Shown: positions 19,088 to 28,507, counted from the first letter of the stretch. The stretch is DNA of 64,000 bases from Mycobacterium sp. ACS4331 (GCF_001667265.1 NZ_LZHW01000031.1:62001-126000), one strand, 5' to 3'. Program-made: numbers and translations. Notes: generated by a model from the sequence alone, not told the origin.

Positions 19088-20757
19088 CAGTGAATTCCTT
19101 CAGCGAGGGGGCCGAGGGCGAGCATCGGCAGGAAGGTCAGGGCGACCAGGATCAGCGTGACGCCGGCGGTCATGCCGACGAACTGTGGCCGGTGGGTGGG
19201 CAGGGTGCCGACGGACTCCGGCGTCTTGGCCTGTGCGGCCAGCGATCCGGCCAGCGCCAGCACCAGGATGATGGGCAGGAACCTGCCGAACACCATGGCC
19301 AGGCCGAGGGCCGTGTTGTACCAGTCGGTGTTGACCGTGATGCCCGAGAACGCCGAGCCGTTGTTGTTGGCGGCCGAGGTGAAGGCGTACAGCACCTCCG
19401 ACAGACCGTGCGGTCCGGTGTTGAGCATCCCGGCGCGTTGTCCGGGCATGGCCATCGCGACGGCGGTGCCGGTCAGCACGATCAGCGGGGTGATCAGGAA
19501 ATACGTTGCCGCAAGCTTGATCTCGCGGGGCGTGATCTTCTTGCCGAGGTACTCCGGGGTGCGCCCGACCATCAGCCCGGCGATGAACACCGTGATGATC
19601 GCCAGGATCAGCATGCCGTACAGGCCCGACCCCACACCGCCGGGTGCGACCTCACCCAGCTGCATGTTGAACATCGTCAGCAGGCCGCCGAGGCTGGTGT
19701 AGGAGTCATGGAACGAGTCCACCGCGCCGGTGGAGGTCAGCGTCGTCGTGCTGGCGAACACCGCCGAGTCGGCGACGCCGAAACGCTGTTCGACACCTTC
19801 CATCGCGGCGCCGACCGCGGTGGGCACGGTGCCGTGGTGCTGCAGTTGGACCAGCATCATCAGGCTGGTGCTCAGCGTCGCGATGGTGGCCATCACCGCG
19901 ACGATCGCGTAGCCCTGCCTGGTGCTGCCGACCATCCGGCCGAAGGTGCGGGGCAGCGAGAAGGCGATGACCGTCAACAGGAAGATCTCCACCCAGTTGG
20001 TCCACGTGGTGGGGTTCTCGAACGGGTGCGCGGAGTTGACGTTGAAGAAGCCGCCGCCGTTGGTGCCGAGCTCCTTGATGACCTCCTGGCTGGCGACGGG
20101 ACCCCCCGGGATGACCTGCTGGCCGCCGGTGACGGTCTGCGCGACGGTGGTGTGCAGGTCGAAGTTCTGGATCGCGCCGCCGGCCACCAGGACCACCGCG
20201 CCGATGATCGCGATCGGCAGCAGGATGCGCAGGGTGCCGCGGACCAGGTCGACCCAGAAGTTGCCGAGTTCACCGGTGCTGCGCCGGGCCAGACCACGGA
20301 CGAACGCCATCGCGACGGCCATGCCGACCGCGGCGGAGACGAAGTTCTGCACCGCCAGGCCGGCCATCTGGACCAGGTGGCCCTGGGTGGACTCCCCGGA
20401 GTAGGCCTGCCAGTTGGTGTTGGTGACGAAGCTGATCGCGGTGTTCCACGCCAGGGCCGGGGTCATCGGGGTGGCGGGGTCGTTCAGGTGCAGCGGCAGG
20501 CGGCCCTGGATGAGTTGCAGCGTGAACAGCAGCAGGACGCTGACAGCGGAGAACGCCAGCACGCTGCGGGCGTAGGAACCCCAGGTCTGCTCGGCGTCGG
20601 GGTCCGCGCCGACGGCGCGGTAGAGCAGCCGCTCACCGCGCGAGTGCTTTTCGGATGAGTAGACGCGGAACATGTAGTCGCCCAAGGGAACGTGGACAGC
20701 CGCCAGGGCGGCGATGAGCAGGACGAGGAAACAGATCCCCGCGGTGGTCGTCGACAC
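19087..20757 (-). CDS. kdpA: KdpA, potassium-channel-like subunit
   Basis: 556-residue polytopic protein of the SKT superfamily that binds and translocates potassium. The four selectivity-loop regions are visible as [21 protein letters not shown], a GGLLTMF-adjacent loop and [11 protein letters not shown]. The GTG start at 20757 lies 1 bp after the kdpF stop codon. The length is typical. It is in one transcription unit with kdpF upstream and kdpBCDE downstream. Confidence 0.97.
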   Translation of the reverse strand: MSTTTAGICFLVLLIAALAAVHVPLGDYMFRVYSSEKHSRGERLLYRAVGADPDAEQTWGSYARSVLAFSAVSVLLLFTLQLIQGRLPLHLNDPATPMTPALAWNTAISFVTNTNWQAYSGESTQGHLVQMAGLAVQNFVSAAVGMAVAMAFVRGLARRSTGELGNFWVDLVRGTLRILLPIAIIGAVVLVAGGAIQNFDLHTTVAQTVTGGQQVIPGGPVASQEVIKELGTNGGGFFNVNSAHPFENPTTWTNWVEIFLLTVIAFSLPRTFGRMVGSTRQGYAIVAVMATIATLSTSLMMLVQLQHHGTVPTAVGAAMEGVEQRFGVADSAVFASTTTLTSTGAVDSFHDSYTSLGGLLTMFNMQLGEVAPGGVGSGLYGMLILAIITVFIAGLMVGRTPEYLGKKITPREIKLAATYFLITPLIVLTGTAVAMAMPGQRAGMLNTGPHGLSEVLYAFTSAANNNGSAFSGITVNTDWYNTALGLAMVFGRFLPIILVLALAGSLAAQAKTPESVGTLPTHRPQFVGMTAGVTLILVALTFLPMLALGPLAEGIH

Positions 20758-20758
20758 G

Positions 20759-20848
20759 TCAGAACCTCTCTGGGAACAGCAGCGCGGCGAACATGAACAG
20801 CGCGATGAGGACGGCCAGGATCAGGCCGACGGTGTTCTGCAGGCTCAC
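20759..20848 (-). CDS. kdpF: KdpF, 29-residue membrane peptide
   Basis: Tiny single-helix protein that caps the KdpFABC complex in the membrane. The GTG at 20848 opens a 29-codon frame: a short N-terminus, one hydrophobic helix ([20 protein letters not shown]) and the polar end PERF, which is the usual KdpF form. The stop is 1 bp before the kdpA GTG, and the start overlaps the stop of the small upstream frame (GTGA). Confidence 0.88.
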   Translation of the reverse strand: MSLQNTVGLILAVLIALFMFAALLFPERF

Positions 20849-20928
20849 CGGTCCTCGACCCACCTCTGCACCATGGCCAGGACGGCGAAGATCGCCACCG
20901 TCAGCACGACGAAGACCAATACCGACAT
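20845..20928 (-). CDS. 27-residue single-helix membrane peptide leading the kdp operon
   Basis: An ATG at 20928 preceded by TGGAGCC (7 nt) opens a 27-codon frame: hydrophobic segment VLVFVVLTVAIFAVLAM followed by the polar end VQRWVEDR. Its stop overlaps the kdpF GTG by 4 bp, so it is built to be co-translated with kdpF. It resembles KdpF in size and topology but has its own start and a charged C-terminus. It may be a second small subunit or a leader peptide. No known family name can be given. Confidence 0.65.
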   Translation of the reverse strand: MSVLVFVVLTVAIFAVLAMVQRWVEDR

Positions 20929-20979
20929 GTCGGCTCCATTTCTTGACAGTGCCCTTCTGCGTGGGGCATCACATGAGGA

Positions 20980-20985
20980 AAACTA
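20980..20985 (-). promoter_or_regulatory. Possible -10 element of the kdp operon
   Basis: On the minus strand the bases read TAGTTT (TAnnnT pattern), about 52 bp upstream of the first start codon and about 29 bp downstream of the nearest half-site of the operator at 21014. That spacing would place an activator close to the -35 region. No good -35 hexamer is seen, which suits an activator-dependent promoter. Confidence 0.35.
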
Positions 20986-21013
20986 GGCTCGAAAAATGGC
21001 CCTGACCGCGGCC

Positions 21014-21052
21014 TTGACGGTTTCTTTACGGCGCTGCGCCAGACCTTTACGG
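21014..21052 (-). promoter_or_regulatory. Candidate KdpE operator 1 (upstream of kdp)
   Basis: Three half-sites read on the plus strand as TTGACGG, TTTACGG and TTTACGG, starting at 21014, 21025 and 21046, i.e. 11 and 21 bp apart. The same layout recurs at 22481 and 23120. About one-turn and two-turn direct repeats are typical for OmpR-class regulators such as KdpE. The last half-site ends 3 bp before the stop codon of the decarboxylase gene. Assignment to KdpE is inferred from the neighbouring genes. Confidence 0.6.
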
Positions 21053-21054
21053 GT

Positions 21055-22440
21055 TCACTCGCCGTGCAGGAGGGCGTCGAAGCTGCGGCGCTTCTTCTGC
21101 CATGCCACGTCACGCGCCAGCAGGTCCTCGACGGTCTCGCGGCGGATGATCTCGGTGGCGTCGCCGTGGTGGACGCCGATCAACGGTGGGCGGCCCACCA
21201 TGTTGTAGTTGGACGCCATGGCGTGGTGGTAGGCGCCGGTGCAGGCGACCGCCAGCAGGTCCCCGGGGTGGGTGTCGGCGGGCAGTTCGACGTCTCGGGC
21301 GATCTCGTCGCCGGACTCGCAGTGCCGGCCGGCGACCGTCACCCGCATGGTGGCGCCGATGGGGTGCCGATTGGCCAGGGCCACGGTGTATTTCGCGCCG
21401 TAGAGCTGCGTGCGGGGATGGTCGCTCATACCGCCGTCGACGGCGACGAACGTGCGCCCGCCCGGTTGGGTCTTGACGGCGACGACGCGGTAGAGCGTGA
21501 CCCCGGCGTGTCCGCTGATGGCCCGGCCGGGTTCGATCACGATGCGCGGCTTGGGGAATCGTTCGCTGATGCAGGCCTGCTCCAGTGCGTCGTCGACGGT
21601 GGCCGACAGTTCGGCCAGGTGCAGCGTCGGGTCGCCGCTGCGGTAGGCGATGGCGTGGCCACCGCCGAGGTTGAGTTCGTTGAGCGTGATGCCGTACCGG
21701 GACCGGACGTCGGCCATGAACGCGATGAGGCGACCGACGGCTTCGCGGTAGAGGTCCGGGTCGGCGATCTGCGAGCCCAGGTGGCAGTGCACGCCGGCGA
21801 GGATCAGCTGGGGTTGTTTGATGATGCGGGCCACGGCCTGCTCGGCGTGGCCGTCCGCCAGGGCGAAGCCGAACTTCTGGTCGGTGACGCCGGTGGTGAC
21901 CGAGGCGTGGCCGTGGATGTCGATGTCGGGTGTGACGCGGATGAGCACCGGTTGCGGGCGCGGCGTCTCACACGCCAGGAACGCGATCTCGATGGGGGAG
22001 TCGATCACGATGCGGCCGACGTGTGCTGCCGTGGCCTGGCGCAGCAGGCTGGGCGGTTTGGCGTTGCCGTGCAGCACGATTCGGGCCGGATCGAAGCCGC
22101 CATGTAGGGCCGCGGCGAGTTCCCCTTCCGAGCACACGTCGATGCCGACCTGCTCCTCGGCGGCCCACGATGCGATCGTCGGGGTCAGCAGTGACTTCCC
22201 GGCGTAGACGATCGCGGCGTTGGGAACCAGGGCACGGTAGTCGCGGATGCGGCGGCGGAAGTCCTTCTCGTCCAGCACATATGCCGGGGTGCCGTACTGA
22301 TTCGCGAGGTTGGTGAGCGCGACACCGCCGACCGTCAGGCGGCCCAGGTCGTCTGTCTGAGTGGTCAGCGGCCAGACGGTGGGGTCGATGCGGGTGGTGG
22401 CCGCGTGCTGCAGGGACGGGAGGAAGTCGAGAAGTGTCAT
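21055..22440 (-). CDS. Diaminopimelate/ornithine-type PLP decarboxylase (fold III)
   Basis: 461-residue LysA-like enzyme. The PLP lysine lies in VYAGKSLLTP near residue 68, the barrel carries HGNAKP, CHLGSQI and LNLGGGHAI, and the C-terminal half has EPGRAI, VDGGMSDHPR and the CESGD loop. Family members decarboxylate meso-DAP to lysine, or lysine/ornithine/arginine to polyamines. It is unlikely to be the housekeeping lysA, because mycobacterial lysA sits beside argS and thrA. The ATG at 22440 is preferred because the family homology begins there; the open frame extends to 22539. It lies between two copies of the kdp-type operator, so potassium- or osmotic-stress control is likely. Confidence 0.82.
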   Translation of the reverse strand: MTLLDFLPSLQHAATTRIDPTVWPLTTQTDDLGRLTVGGVALTNLANQYGTPAYVLDEKDFRRRIRDYRALVPNAAIVYAGKSLLTPTIASWAAEEQVGIDVCSEGELAAALHGGFDPARIVLHGNAKPPSLLRQATAAHVGRIVIDSPIEIAFLACETPRPQPVLIRVTPDIDIHGHASVTTGVTDQKFGFALADGHAEQAVARIIKQPQLILAGVHCHLGSQIADPDLYREAVGRLIAFMADVRSRYGITLNELNLGGGHAIAYRSGDPTLHLAELSATVDDALEQACISERFPKPRIVIEPGRAISGHAGVTLYRVVAVKTQPGGRTFVAVDGGMSDHPRTQLYGAKYTVALANRHPIGATMRVTVAGRHCESGDEIARDVELPADTHPGDLLAVACTGAYHHAMASNYNMVGRPPLIGVHHGDATEIIRRETVEDLLARDVAWQKKRRSFDALLHGE

Positions 22441-22480
22441 GACGTCACCGTGCGCTTGTGGCGGGCCCGTGGGGCTGGCG

Positions 22481-22519
22481 TTGACGGTTTCTTGACCTGG
22501 TCCGCGGCTATCTTGACGC
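22481..22519 (-). promoter_or_regulatory. Candidate KdpE operator 2 (upstream of the decarboxylase)
   Basis: Half-sites TTGACGG, TTGACCT and TTGACGC (plus-strand reading) begin at 22481, 22492 and 22513: again 11 and 21 bp. The first two are joined by TTTC as in the other copies. It lies 41-79 bp upstream of the decarboxylase ATG. Its third half-site is about 3 bp from the stop codon of the preceding membrane-protein gene, the same arrangement as operator 1. Confidence 0.6.
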
Positions 22520-23068
22520 TCTGTGGTCGATCGCGTCATAGACGCTCCACCAGATCAATTCGTGTTCGGTGGGGGTGATGTCACCGGCGCGCAGGTGACC
22601 GTCGGCCTGCAGCAACGTGGACGCCAGAGTTTCGATTCTGCGGCAGGCCCGCGCGGCCGCCGGGTCGTAGGCGGTGGCCAACATCAGCCCGCCGGCGGTG
22701 CGCACCTGGATTCTGGCGTGGCCCGCGCGGGAGAACGCCACCGCGCCCGCGACCAGCGCCAGCCCGGCGGCGACGACCACGCCCGTCAGGGTCCCCAGGG
22801 TGCGGGTCAGCGGCGCGGCCATGATGAGCCCGAACATGAGGCCCCACAGCGGCCAACCGCGCCAGATCCGGACTCGGCGGCGTTCTGCCGCTGTGATCCC
22901 CGGCGGGTAGACGACCAGCAGGTAGCGCGTGCCGAACCGGTCGGGGCGGATCTGCAGCGTGCCCCACGGGTCGCGACTGTCGATGAGCAGATCCCAGGCC
23001 CGGCCCAGGAGTCCGACATGGGGATCGGGCTCGCCGGGCCGGGTGGTGCTGGAGTTGAGCGCACTCAC
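22508..23068 (-). CDS. Membrane protein of a mycobacterial uncharacterised family (DUF6611-like)
   Basis: 186 residues. A cytoplasmic N-terminal part (with a SRDPWGTLQIRPDRFGTRYL block) leads to WRGWPLWGLMFGLIMAAP and a second helix rich in Gly/Ala/Val, then a soluble C-terminal half ending with TPTEHELIWWSVYDAIDH. The form recalls proteins annotated DUF6611 in mycobacteria; I cannot give a function. GTG start at 23068. A TAGCGT -10 at 23075-23080 would give a transcript with almost no leader. It is preceded by operator 3, so it may belong to the potassium regulon. Confidence 0.65.
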   Translation of the reverse strand: MSALNSSTTRPGEPDPHVGLLGRAWDLLIDSRDPWGTLQIRPDRFGTRYLLVVYPPGITAAERRRVRIWRGWPLWGLMFGLIMAAPLTRTLGTLTGVVVAAGLALVAGAVAFSRAGHARIQVRTAGGLMLATAYDPAAARACRRIETLASTLLQADGHLRAGDITPTEHELIWWSVYDAIDHRASR

Positions 23069-23394
23069 ATATCGACGCTAGGCCCGTTCTGGGGTGAGCG
23101 GGGGTGACCGAGGAGGACCTTGACGGTTTCTTGACGGGGGCGGGGCTGGTCTTGACGGCGCGGCGTTCTCGGGCGGGCCCGGGTAATGGTCACGAGGCCG
23201 AGGTCGCTTGGCTTCATCCGCTGGAAGGCGACACGGATCGGGTCACGTGCGCAGAAAGACCATTTTGACCGTCATTTTCGAATTTCTTGCTAACTTGACC
23301 TCTCTGGAGGACGTCACTCAGATCTCGTAACCGGCATGGCTCGCTGGGGGACACGGCTAGAACCTCCCGATTCCGTGTCGTAAGAGAGGGTCCC
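23069..23394. other. 326-bp divergent intergenic region
   Basis: This gap separates the DUF6611-like gene (minus) from the PGRS gene (plus). It contains the operator at 23120-23158 and, for the plus strand, an AT-richer patch around 23260-23300. The PGRS ribosome site AGAGAGGG lies at its right end. No further coding sequence is supported. Confidence 0.7.
23120..23158 (-). promoter_or_regulatory. Candidate KdpE operator 3 (upstream of the DUF6611-like gene)
   Basis: Three copies of TTGACGG on the plus strand at 23120, 23131 and 23152, with 11- and 21-bp spacing. It is the most regular of the three operators and lies 52-90 bp upstream of the GTG at 23068. The sites could also act on the divergent PGRS gene. 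Confidence 0.6.
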
Positions 23395-26300
23395 GTGGCG
23401 GGTAGGCATCGCAAGAGCGGCAGGCACCAGAATCGACATCATGGGACCGCTCCTCGCGTTCTCCCCGTGTCGGACTGGTTGCGAGCAGGCGCGGTCACCG
23501 TCGGGTTGGGTGCAGCGATGATCGCCTGCGCCGGTATGGCGCAGGCCGAATCGACGTCGGATTCCGCGGCGACATCACAATCGGCCAAGGGCGAGACCGC
23601 CGCGTCCGCTGACGGCGATCGGTCGGCGCGGAACGACGGGACGGCGAAGAAGCGACCCGCCAGGGGACGCACTCACTCCGAGGAGACTGCCGCCGAAGCC
23701 GAGAACACCGACGAGAAGCGGCGCGGGCCTGGTTTCCGTTCGAAGGACGACGATTCGAAGCAGTTGAAGCGACGGGGACGCGCGTCTCGACCCGAGTCCT
23801 CTCGAATGTCGAATGAGGACTTCGGTTCCACAACCTCTCACGGCGCCGCGACGACCGCCAAAGGCGTTACCGCACACGAGCGCTCGGGATCACCGACGCC
23901 GGAATCGCCGAGTGCCGTGCAGGCAGCCTCTCAGTCGCGGCAGGTCGAGGGCAGTGCGCGCGTCGCCGCCGACTCGGAAGCCGGCACGACACTGGCGGAC
24001 CTTGCCTCCCGCGCAGCCCTGGACACCAGAATCCCGGCGGCGTTCCGTAGTACGGCGCCCGCCGCGGCGCCCCTGCCGCCCGACCCGGCTGCCGCGATCC
24101 GGACCATGCTTGAAGTGTTCATCAGCAACGGCACCGCTGATCGTCCCAACGCGGGTCTGCTGATCGGCACCGGTTTCAGCTACACCGCAGACACGTGCCC
24201 GCAGAGCACGGTGTGCACCGGCGGCCGGGGCGGTCTGCTATTGGGCAACGGCGGCAGTGGATTTCGCGGTGGCAACGGCGGCAACGCCGGGTTGCTCGGT
24301 CACGGTGGCGCAGGCGGGGCGGGCGAGATCGGTGTCAACAACGGCGCGGGCGGCCGTGGCGGCAACGGCGGCCTGCTGTTCGGCGACGGTGGCGCGGGCG
24401 GCGCCGGCGCGGCCGGTGTCGCCGGTGTGAACGGCGGAAATGGTGGCGCCGGCGGTGCGGGCGGCCACGCCGGACTGATGTCGATATTCAGTGACGGCGG
24501 CAAGGGCGGTGCCGGCGGCGCAGGCGCCAACGGTGCGGACGGTATAGACGGTGTTACAGCGGGTGCGTCGGGCACCGACGGTGTCGCCGGCGGGGACGGC
24601 GGCGCAGGCGGAGCCGGTGGGCACAGCGGCCTGCTGTTCGGAAATGCCGGTGCCGGCGGCGACGGCGGTGCGGCCGGCATCGGCGGTAGGGGCGGCAACG
24701 GAGTTCACGGCGCAGACGCCACGATCACTGGCGGTGCGGGCGGCCGAGGCGGCGATGGCGCCAGCGGCGGAGCGGGCGGTGTGGGCGGGGCCGGTGGCAG
24801 TGCGGGGGCGCGCGGGTTGTTCGCGTCGGTGGGCGCCAACGGTGACGGCGGTGCCGGCGGCCGGGGTGGCGATGCGGGCATTCCGGGCGACGGCGGCGAC
24901 GGCAAGGCCGGTGGCGCACTGATCGTCAACGGCGGTGCGGGCGGCAGCGGTGGCAATCCCGGCACGGCGGGCGCCGGCGGGTTGGGCGGTGCCGCAGGCA
25001 CTCGCAGGTTCGGCGGCGGCACGGTGGGTGCGCGCGGCGATGCCGGCGAAGCGGTGGTCGGTCCAGTCGGCAACGGCGGCGACGGCGGATCGGGCTTCCG
25101 CTCCACCGTCGCGGGCGTCAACGGCGGTGACGGTGGTGCGGGCGGCGACGGCGGCGCGATCGGCAACGGCGGTGCGGGCGGTGCCGGCGGCGCGGGCGTC
25201 GCCGGCGTCGAGGGTGTCGACGGGGCCGTCGCGGGTGCTGCGGGCACCAGCGGCACCGCGGGCAGCAGCGGCGGTGCGGGCGGTGACGGCGGTCGAGGCG
25301 GCTCGGTCTCCGGTGACGGCGGGGCCGGCGGCAAGGGCGGAGCAGGCGCCGATGGTGGCCGCGGCGGTGACGGGATCACCGGCGCCCTCGGGGTGGCCGG
25401 GGTCGACGGCGGCATCGGCGGCAACGGCGGTCGGGGCGGTGATGGCGGCTCCGGCGGGGCCGGCGGCGACGGTGGTAACGGAGGTACGGCCGCGCACGGC
25501 CTGGCGGGAGCCAACGGCGACGGCGGGTCCGGGGGTCGAGGCGGTGCTGCGGGCACCCCCGGCGACGGTGGGGCAGGGGCAGCCGGTGACACCGGCCGAC
25601 CCAACGGCGGAAGAGGCGGCGACGGCGCCGATCCCGGCGCGGCAGGCGCCGGCGGAGCGGGCGGGGCAGCGGGCACCGGTGGAGCGTCCGGCACCGGGCA
25701 GGCCGGTGCTGACGGCAGCGACGGAGCGATGGTGGTCGGCGCGGCCGGCAGCGGCGGGGCCGGCGGGACCGGATACAGCCCCACCACCACCGGGGCCAGC
25801 GGCGGTGACGGCGGTGCGGGCGGTAACGGCGGCGCGATCGGCAACGGCGGCGCGGGCGGCGCCGGCGGCGCGGGCGTCGCGGGAACCAACGGATCCAACG
25901 CCGCGGGCGTCGTCCCCGCGGGGAACGGCACTGCCGGCGGGCACGGCGGCGACGGTGGCGCGGGCGGTTTGGGCGGCTCGATCTCCGGTGACGGCGGCGT
26001 TGGCGGGAGCGGCGGGACCGGTGGCGCCGGCGGGCACGGTGGTGCCGGAGCAGACGGCGTCAACGGCGCAAACGGTTCCATCGACGTCATCACCTTCGTC
26101 GTTCTTCCTCCCGGCGCAGGCGGGAACGGCACTAACGGCGGCAACGGGGCCGACGGCGGCATGGGCGGCCGGGGTGGCGCCGGTGGCGGCACGGCAACCG
26201 GCGGGTCGGGCGAGGCGGGCCGCAACGGTGACGGCGGCGCGGGTGGGGCCGGCGGCAACGCCGGCACGCCGGGCAACGGCGGCAGAGGGGGCAACGCGCT

Positions 26301-27951
26301 CGTCGGTGACGGTGCCGACGGCGGCGACGGCGGCGACCCGGGCACGCGCGGAGAAGGCGGCGCTGGCGGAGCGGCGGGCGCGGGTGGCTATGCCGGCAGC
26401 GGCAGTGCCGGCGTCAGGGGCGCGGACGGTCTCCAGGTGACGAGCGGCGGCAACGGCGGCGACGGCGGCGACGGCTCGATGGGCAGTGGCGGGCACGGCG
26501 GCAACGGCGGCGACGGCGGGTCGGTCGGCAACGGCGGCAACGGCGGCGACGGCGGCCGCGGCGTGGCTGGCACTGTCGGCGGTCAGGGTGCCGTTGGGGG
26601 CGGACCCGACGGGGCCGGCGCCGGCGGCGGCGACGGTACGGCCGGCGGGGTCGGCGGGAATGGCGGAGCGGGCGGCACGGGTGGCTCGATCTCGGGCGAC
26701 GGGGGTAACGGCGGTCGCGGCGGGGCAGGTGGCCCGGCTGGCAACGGCGGCAACGGCGGCAACGGCAGGTCGGGCGAGGGCTTGTTCGGCGCCGGAAACA
26801 CGGGCATGCCCGGCGGCGCCGGCGGTGACGGCGCTGTCGGTGGAGGCGGCGGTAGCGGCGGTGCCGGTGGTGCGGCGCTGGGGTCGGGCAACGGCGGTGT
26901 CGGCGGCGCAGGCGGCGCAGGTGCTGTCGGCGGAAGCGGCGGCCTGGGCGGCAGCGGCGGTCAGGGTTGGCAAACCCCCGAGGGCCAGGTTTCCGGTGGT
27001 GCCGGCGGTCGCGGTGGTGTCGCGGGAGCGGGTGGCGACGGCGGCGCCGGGGGAGCCGGTGGCGTGGCCCACGGATCGGGGAACGCCGGGGCAGGCGGGG
27101 AAGGCGGCGACGCCGGCGCAGGCGGCGTCGGCGGTAACGGCGGACTCGCCGGCGAAGGCGGCAGGCCCGAAGGTCGAGCCCTCGGTGGCCACGCCGGGGC
27201 TGGCGGCGACGCGGGTACCGCCGGGGACGGCGGTGCCGGTGGCGCGGCACTGGGCGGCGGCGACGGCGGCACGGGCGGGTCCGGCGGTGACGGCGGCCGA
27301 GGCGGCAACGGTGGTGTCGGTGGGCAAGGAGGCACCGTCGTGGCCGAGATCGGGGGTCTGGGCGGCGACGCCGGCGACGGTAGCGACGGAGGAGCGGGCG
27401 GTGCCGGCGGCAGCGCGGTGGCAGACGGCGCCGCAGGCGATGGCGGCACGGGTGGCACGGGCGGCGCCGGCGGGACCGGCGGCACCGGTGGCCGCGGCGG
27501 TGACGACTACATCAGCGTCGTCGACGGTGGCCTCGGCAATACCGGGGGCGAGGGCGGCTGGGGCGGCAACGGTGGTCATGGTGGTCGCGGCGGCAACGCC
27601 GAGGCCGGACCCGGTGGCGACGGCGGCGACGCCGGCGGCGCCGGTGCGGGCGGCGACGGCGGCGATGGCGGTGCCGGCGGCAATGGCAATGACGCTGACG
27701 GCGGTGCCGGTGGAAGGGGCGGCGACGGCGGTTACGGCGGCAACGGCGGCAGCGGTGGCGACGGTGGTACGTCGCTGTTCGGTGCCGGCGGCAGCGGCGG
27801 CAACGGCACCGCGGGTGGCGCGGCCGGGAGCGACGGCGCCGGCGGCGTGGGCGGTGCGGCCGGCGGGGTTCATGACGACGTCGGGCCGACCGGCGCTCCC
27901 GGTGCGGACGGTCAGTCGGGTTATCGGGGCGCGAACGGTACGCCCGGCTGA
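23395..27951 (+). CDS. Secreted PGRS-type glycine-rich protein without a PE domain
   Basis: 1518-residue giant. A basic N-terminus ([10 protein letters not shown]) leads to a signal peptide ending in MAQA; a charged Lys/Arg/Glu-rich linker (about residues 50-150) and an Ala/Ser-rich stretch follow. From about residue 235, [17 protein letters not shown] begins a short non-repeat piece, and from about 280 to the end the protein is nearly all GGxGG/GAGGxGG repeats as in PE_PGRS proteins. No PE domain is present. A higher-order repeat of about 225 residues is visible inside (for example SxSGDGG at 25300, 25976 and 26683). GTG start with AGAGAGGG upstream. Calcium-binding or surface roles are known only for some PE_PGRS relatives. 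Confidence 0.85.
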   Translation: MAGRHRKSGRHQNRHHGTAPRVLPVSDWLRAGAVTVGLGAAMIACAGMAQAESTSDSAATSQSAKGETAASADGDRSARNDGTAKKRPARGRTHSEETAAEAENTDEKRRGPGFRSKDDDSKQLKRRGRASRPESSRMSNEDFGSTTSHGAATTAKGVTAHERSGSPTPESPSAVQAASQSRQVEGSARVAADSEAGTTLADLASRAALDTRIPAAFRSTAPAAAPLPPDPAAAIRTMLEVFISNGTADRPNAGLLIGTGFSYTADTCPQSTVCTGGRGGLLLGNGGSGFRGGNGGNAGLLGHGGAGGAGEIGVNNGAGGRGGNGGLLFGDGGAGGAGAAGVAGVNGGNGGAGGAGGHAGLMSIFSDGGKGGAGGAGANGADGIDGVTAGASGTDGVAGGDGGAGGAGGHSGLLFGNAGAGGDGGAAGIGGRGGNGVHGADATITGGAGGRGGDGASGGAGGVGGAGGSAGARGLFASVGANGDGGAGGRGGDAGIPGDGGDGKAGGALIVNGGAGGSGGNPGTAGAGGLGGAAGTRRFGGGTVGARGDAGEAVVGPVGNGGDGGSGFRSTVAGVNGGDGGAGGDGGAIGNGGAGGAGGAGVAGVEGVDGAVAGAAGTSGTAGSSGGAGGDGGRGGSVSGDGGAGGKGGAGADGGRGGDGITGALGVAGVDGGIGGNGGRGGDGGSGGAGGDGGNGGTAAHGLAGANGDGGSGGRGGAAGTPGDGGAGAAGDTGRPNGGRGGDGADPGAAGAGGAGGAAGTGGASGTGQAGADGSDGAMVVGAAGSGGAGGTGYSPTTTGASGGDGGAGGNGGAIGNGGAGGAGGAGVAGTNGSNAAGVVPAGNGTAGGHGGDGGAGGLGGSISGDGGVGGSGGTGGAGGHGGAGADGVNGANGSIDVITFVVLPPGAGGNGTNGGNGADGGMGGRGGAGGGTATGGSGEAGRNGDGGAGGAGGNAGTPGNGGRGGNALVGDGADGGDGGDPGTRGEGGAGGAAGAGGYAGSGSAGVRGADGLQVTSGGNGGDGGDGSMGSGGHGGNGGDGGSVGNGGNGGDGGRGVAGTVGGQGAVGGGPDGAGAGGGDGTAGGVGGNGGAGGTGGSISGDGGNGGRGGAGGPAGNGGNGGNGRSGEGLFGAGNTGMPGGAGGDGAVGGGGGSGGAGGAALGSGNGGVGGAGGAGAVGGSGGLGGSGGQGWQTPEGQVSGGAGGRGGVAGAGGDGGAGGAGGVAHGSGNAGAGGEGGDAGAGGVGGNGGLAGEGGRPEGRALGGHAGAGGDAGTAGDGGAGGAALGGGDGGTGGSGGDGGRGGNGGVGGQGGTVVAEIGGLGGDAGDGSDGGAGGAGGSAVADGAAGDGGTGGTGGAGGTGGTGGRGGDDYISVVDGGLGNTGGEGGWGGNGGHGGRGGNAEAGPGGDGGDAGGAGAGGDGGDGGAGGNGNDADGGAGGRGGDGGYGGNGGSGGDGGTSLFGAGGSGGNGTAGGAAGSDGAGGVGGAAGGVHDDVGPTGAPGADGQSGYRGANGTPG
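24560..26760 (+). repeat. Tandem super-repeat of about 675-710 bp inside the PGRS gene
   Basis: Three successive modules share landmark phrases in the same order: NGDGGxGGRGG...PGDGG at about 24838, 25511 and 26221; GAIGNGG or GSVGNGG at about 25160, 25835 and 26520; and GSxSGDGG at about 25300, 25976 and 26683. The spacing is 673-710 bp, so the unit is about 225 codons. This suggests growth by unequal exchange of whole modules in addition to slippage of the short glycine triplets. Confidence 0.65.
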
Positions 27952-27972
27952 CCGGGAAGGTGAACTCCGCGC

Positions 27973-28478
27973 AACGCACAGGCATACCTCAACGGGCTGA
28001 CCGCCGCTCTTCAGCGCGGTGAGTATGTAGATCCTCGGAAGAGTTCGGAGACGTTTGGGTCGGTGGCCGCAGTGGTTCGCAACCAGCCAGCACCGAAAGC
28101 CGAAAACCGTTGCCGGGTGGAGCTCTTCGCTCGACACTGTGTTGCTGCCGAAGTGGGAGAGTGTTCAGCCTGAAATCGACTGACTACGAGTCTTGTTCGA
28201 GACAGCTGGGGCGCTCTCTGTCGATCGCCGACTCCACGATGCCCTTACCGGTGAAAGCTGTTGCGGACGAGCGCACCCGCCTGAGACACACCACGGCGGC
28301 ACTGGCAATCAGTGCAGGCGCTACCGTCAAGGGCGCAGAGACTGCTTGGGCGTGCAACCGCCGCGATGACGCCGACCGCTACGGCCATCTTCTCAACGAC
28401 GATTTGAGTGGTGTCGTCGATGCTCTGGGCAAGGCCATCGATAACACTGCGGTATTCAGGACGTCAGAAGAAGGCTGA
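27973..28478 (+). pseudogene. Decayed tyrosine integrase
   Basis: Three fragments in shifting frames match the intact integrase at 28685. Fragment 1 (from 27973) reads AQAYLNGLTAALQRGEYVDP. Fragment 2 (28076-28183) reads KPKTVAGWSSSLDTVLLPKW. Fragment 3 (about 28281-28478) keeps LRHTTAALAISAGATVK and, after a small frame disturbance, DRYGHLLNDDL with the catalytic Tyr. The middle of the enzyme, with the first catalytic Arg, is deleted. It lies on the 5' side of the tRNA gene, outside the present element, so it comes from an older integration. Confidence 0.8.
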
Positions 28479-28507
28479 ACGGGCTGAACTATGCTCTGGC
28501 CTGCAAC

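Noticed and set aside
16898..19093. 731-codon plus-strand frame opposite kdpB
   Set aside because: Shadow of kdpB caused by high GC at third positions; His/Gly/Asp-rich with no domain.
21014..23158. Reading the TTGAC repeats as -35 promoter hexamers
   Set aside because: They point along the plus strand while the downstream genes are on the minus strand, and they come in threes with 11- and 21-bp spacing, which fits an operator better.
24700..27500. Long proline-rich minus-strand frames opposite the PGRS gene
   Set aside because: PPxPP runs are the reverse reading of glycine-rich codons; no start signals or signal peptides.
24200..27900. Regular short repeats that might suggest a CRISPR array
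   Set aside because: Repeats are in-frame glycine triplets without constant spacer length or unique spacers.
24238..28137. 1299-codon open frame on the minus strand opposite the PGRS gene
   Set aside because: It is the antisense of GGC/GGT-rich repeats, which have no stops on the other strand; Ala/Thr/Val-rich content without any motif.
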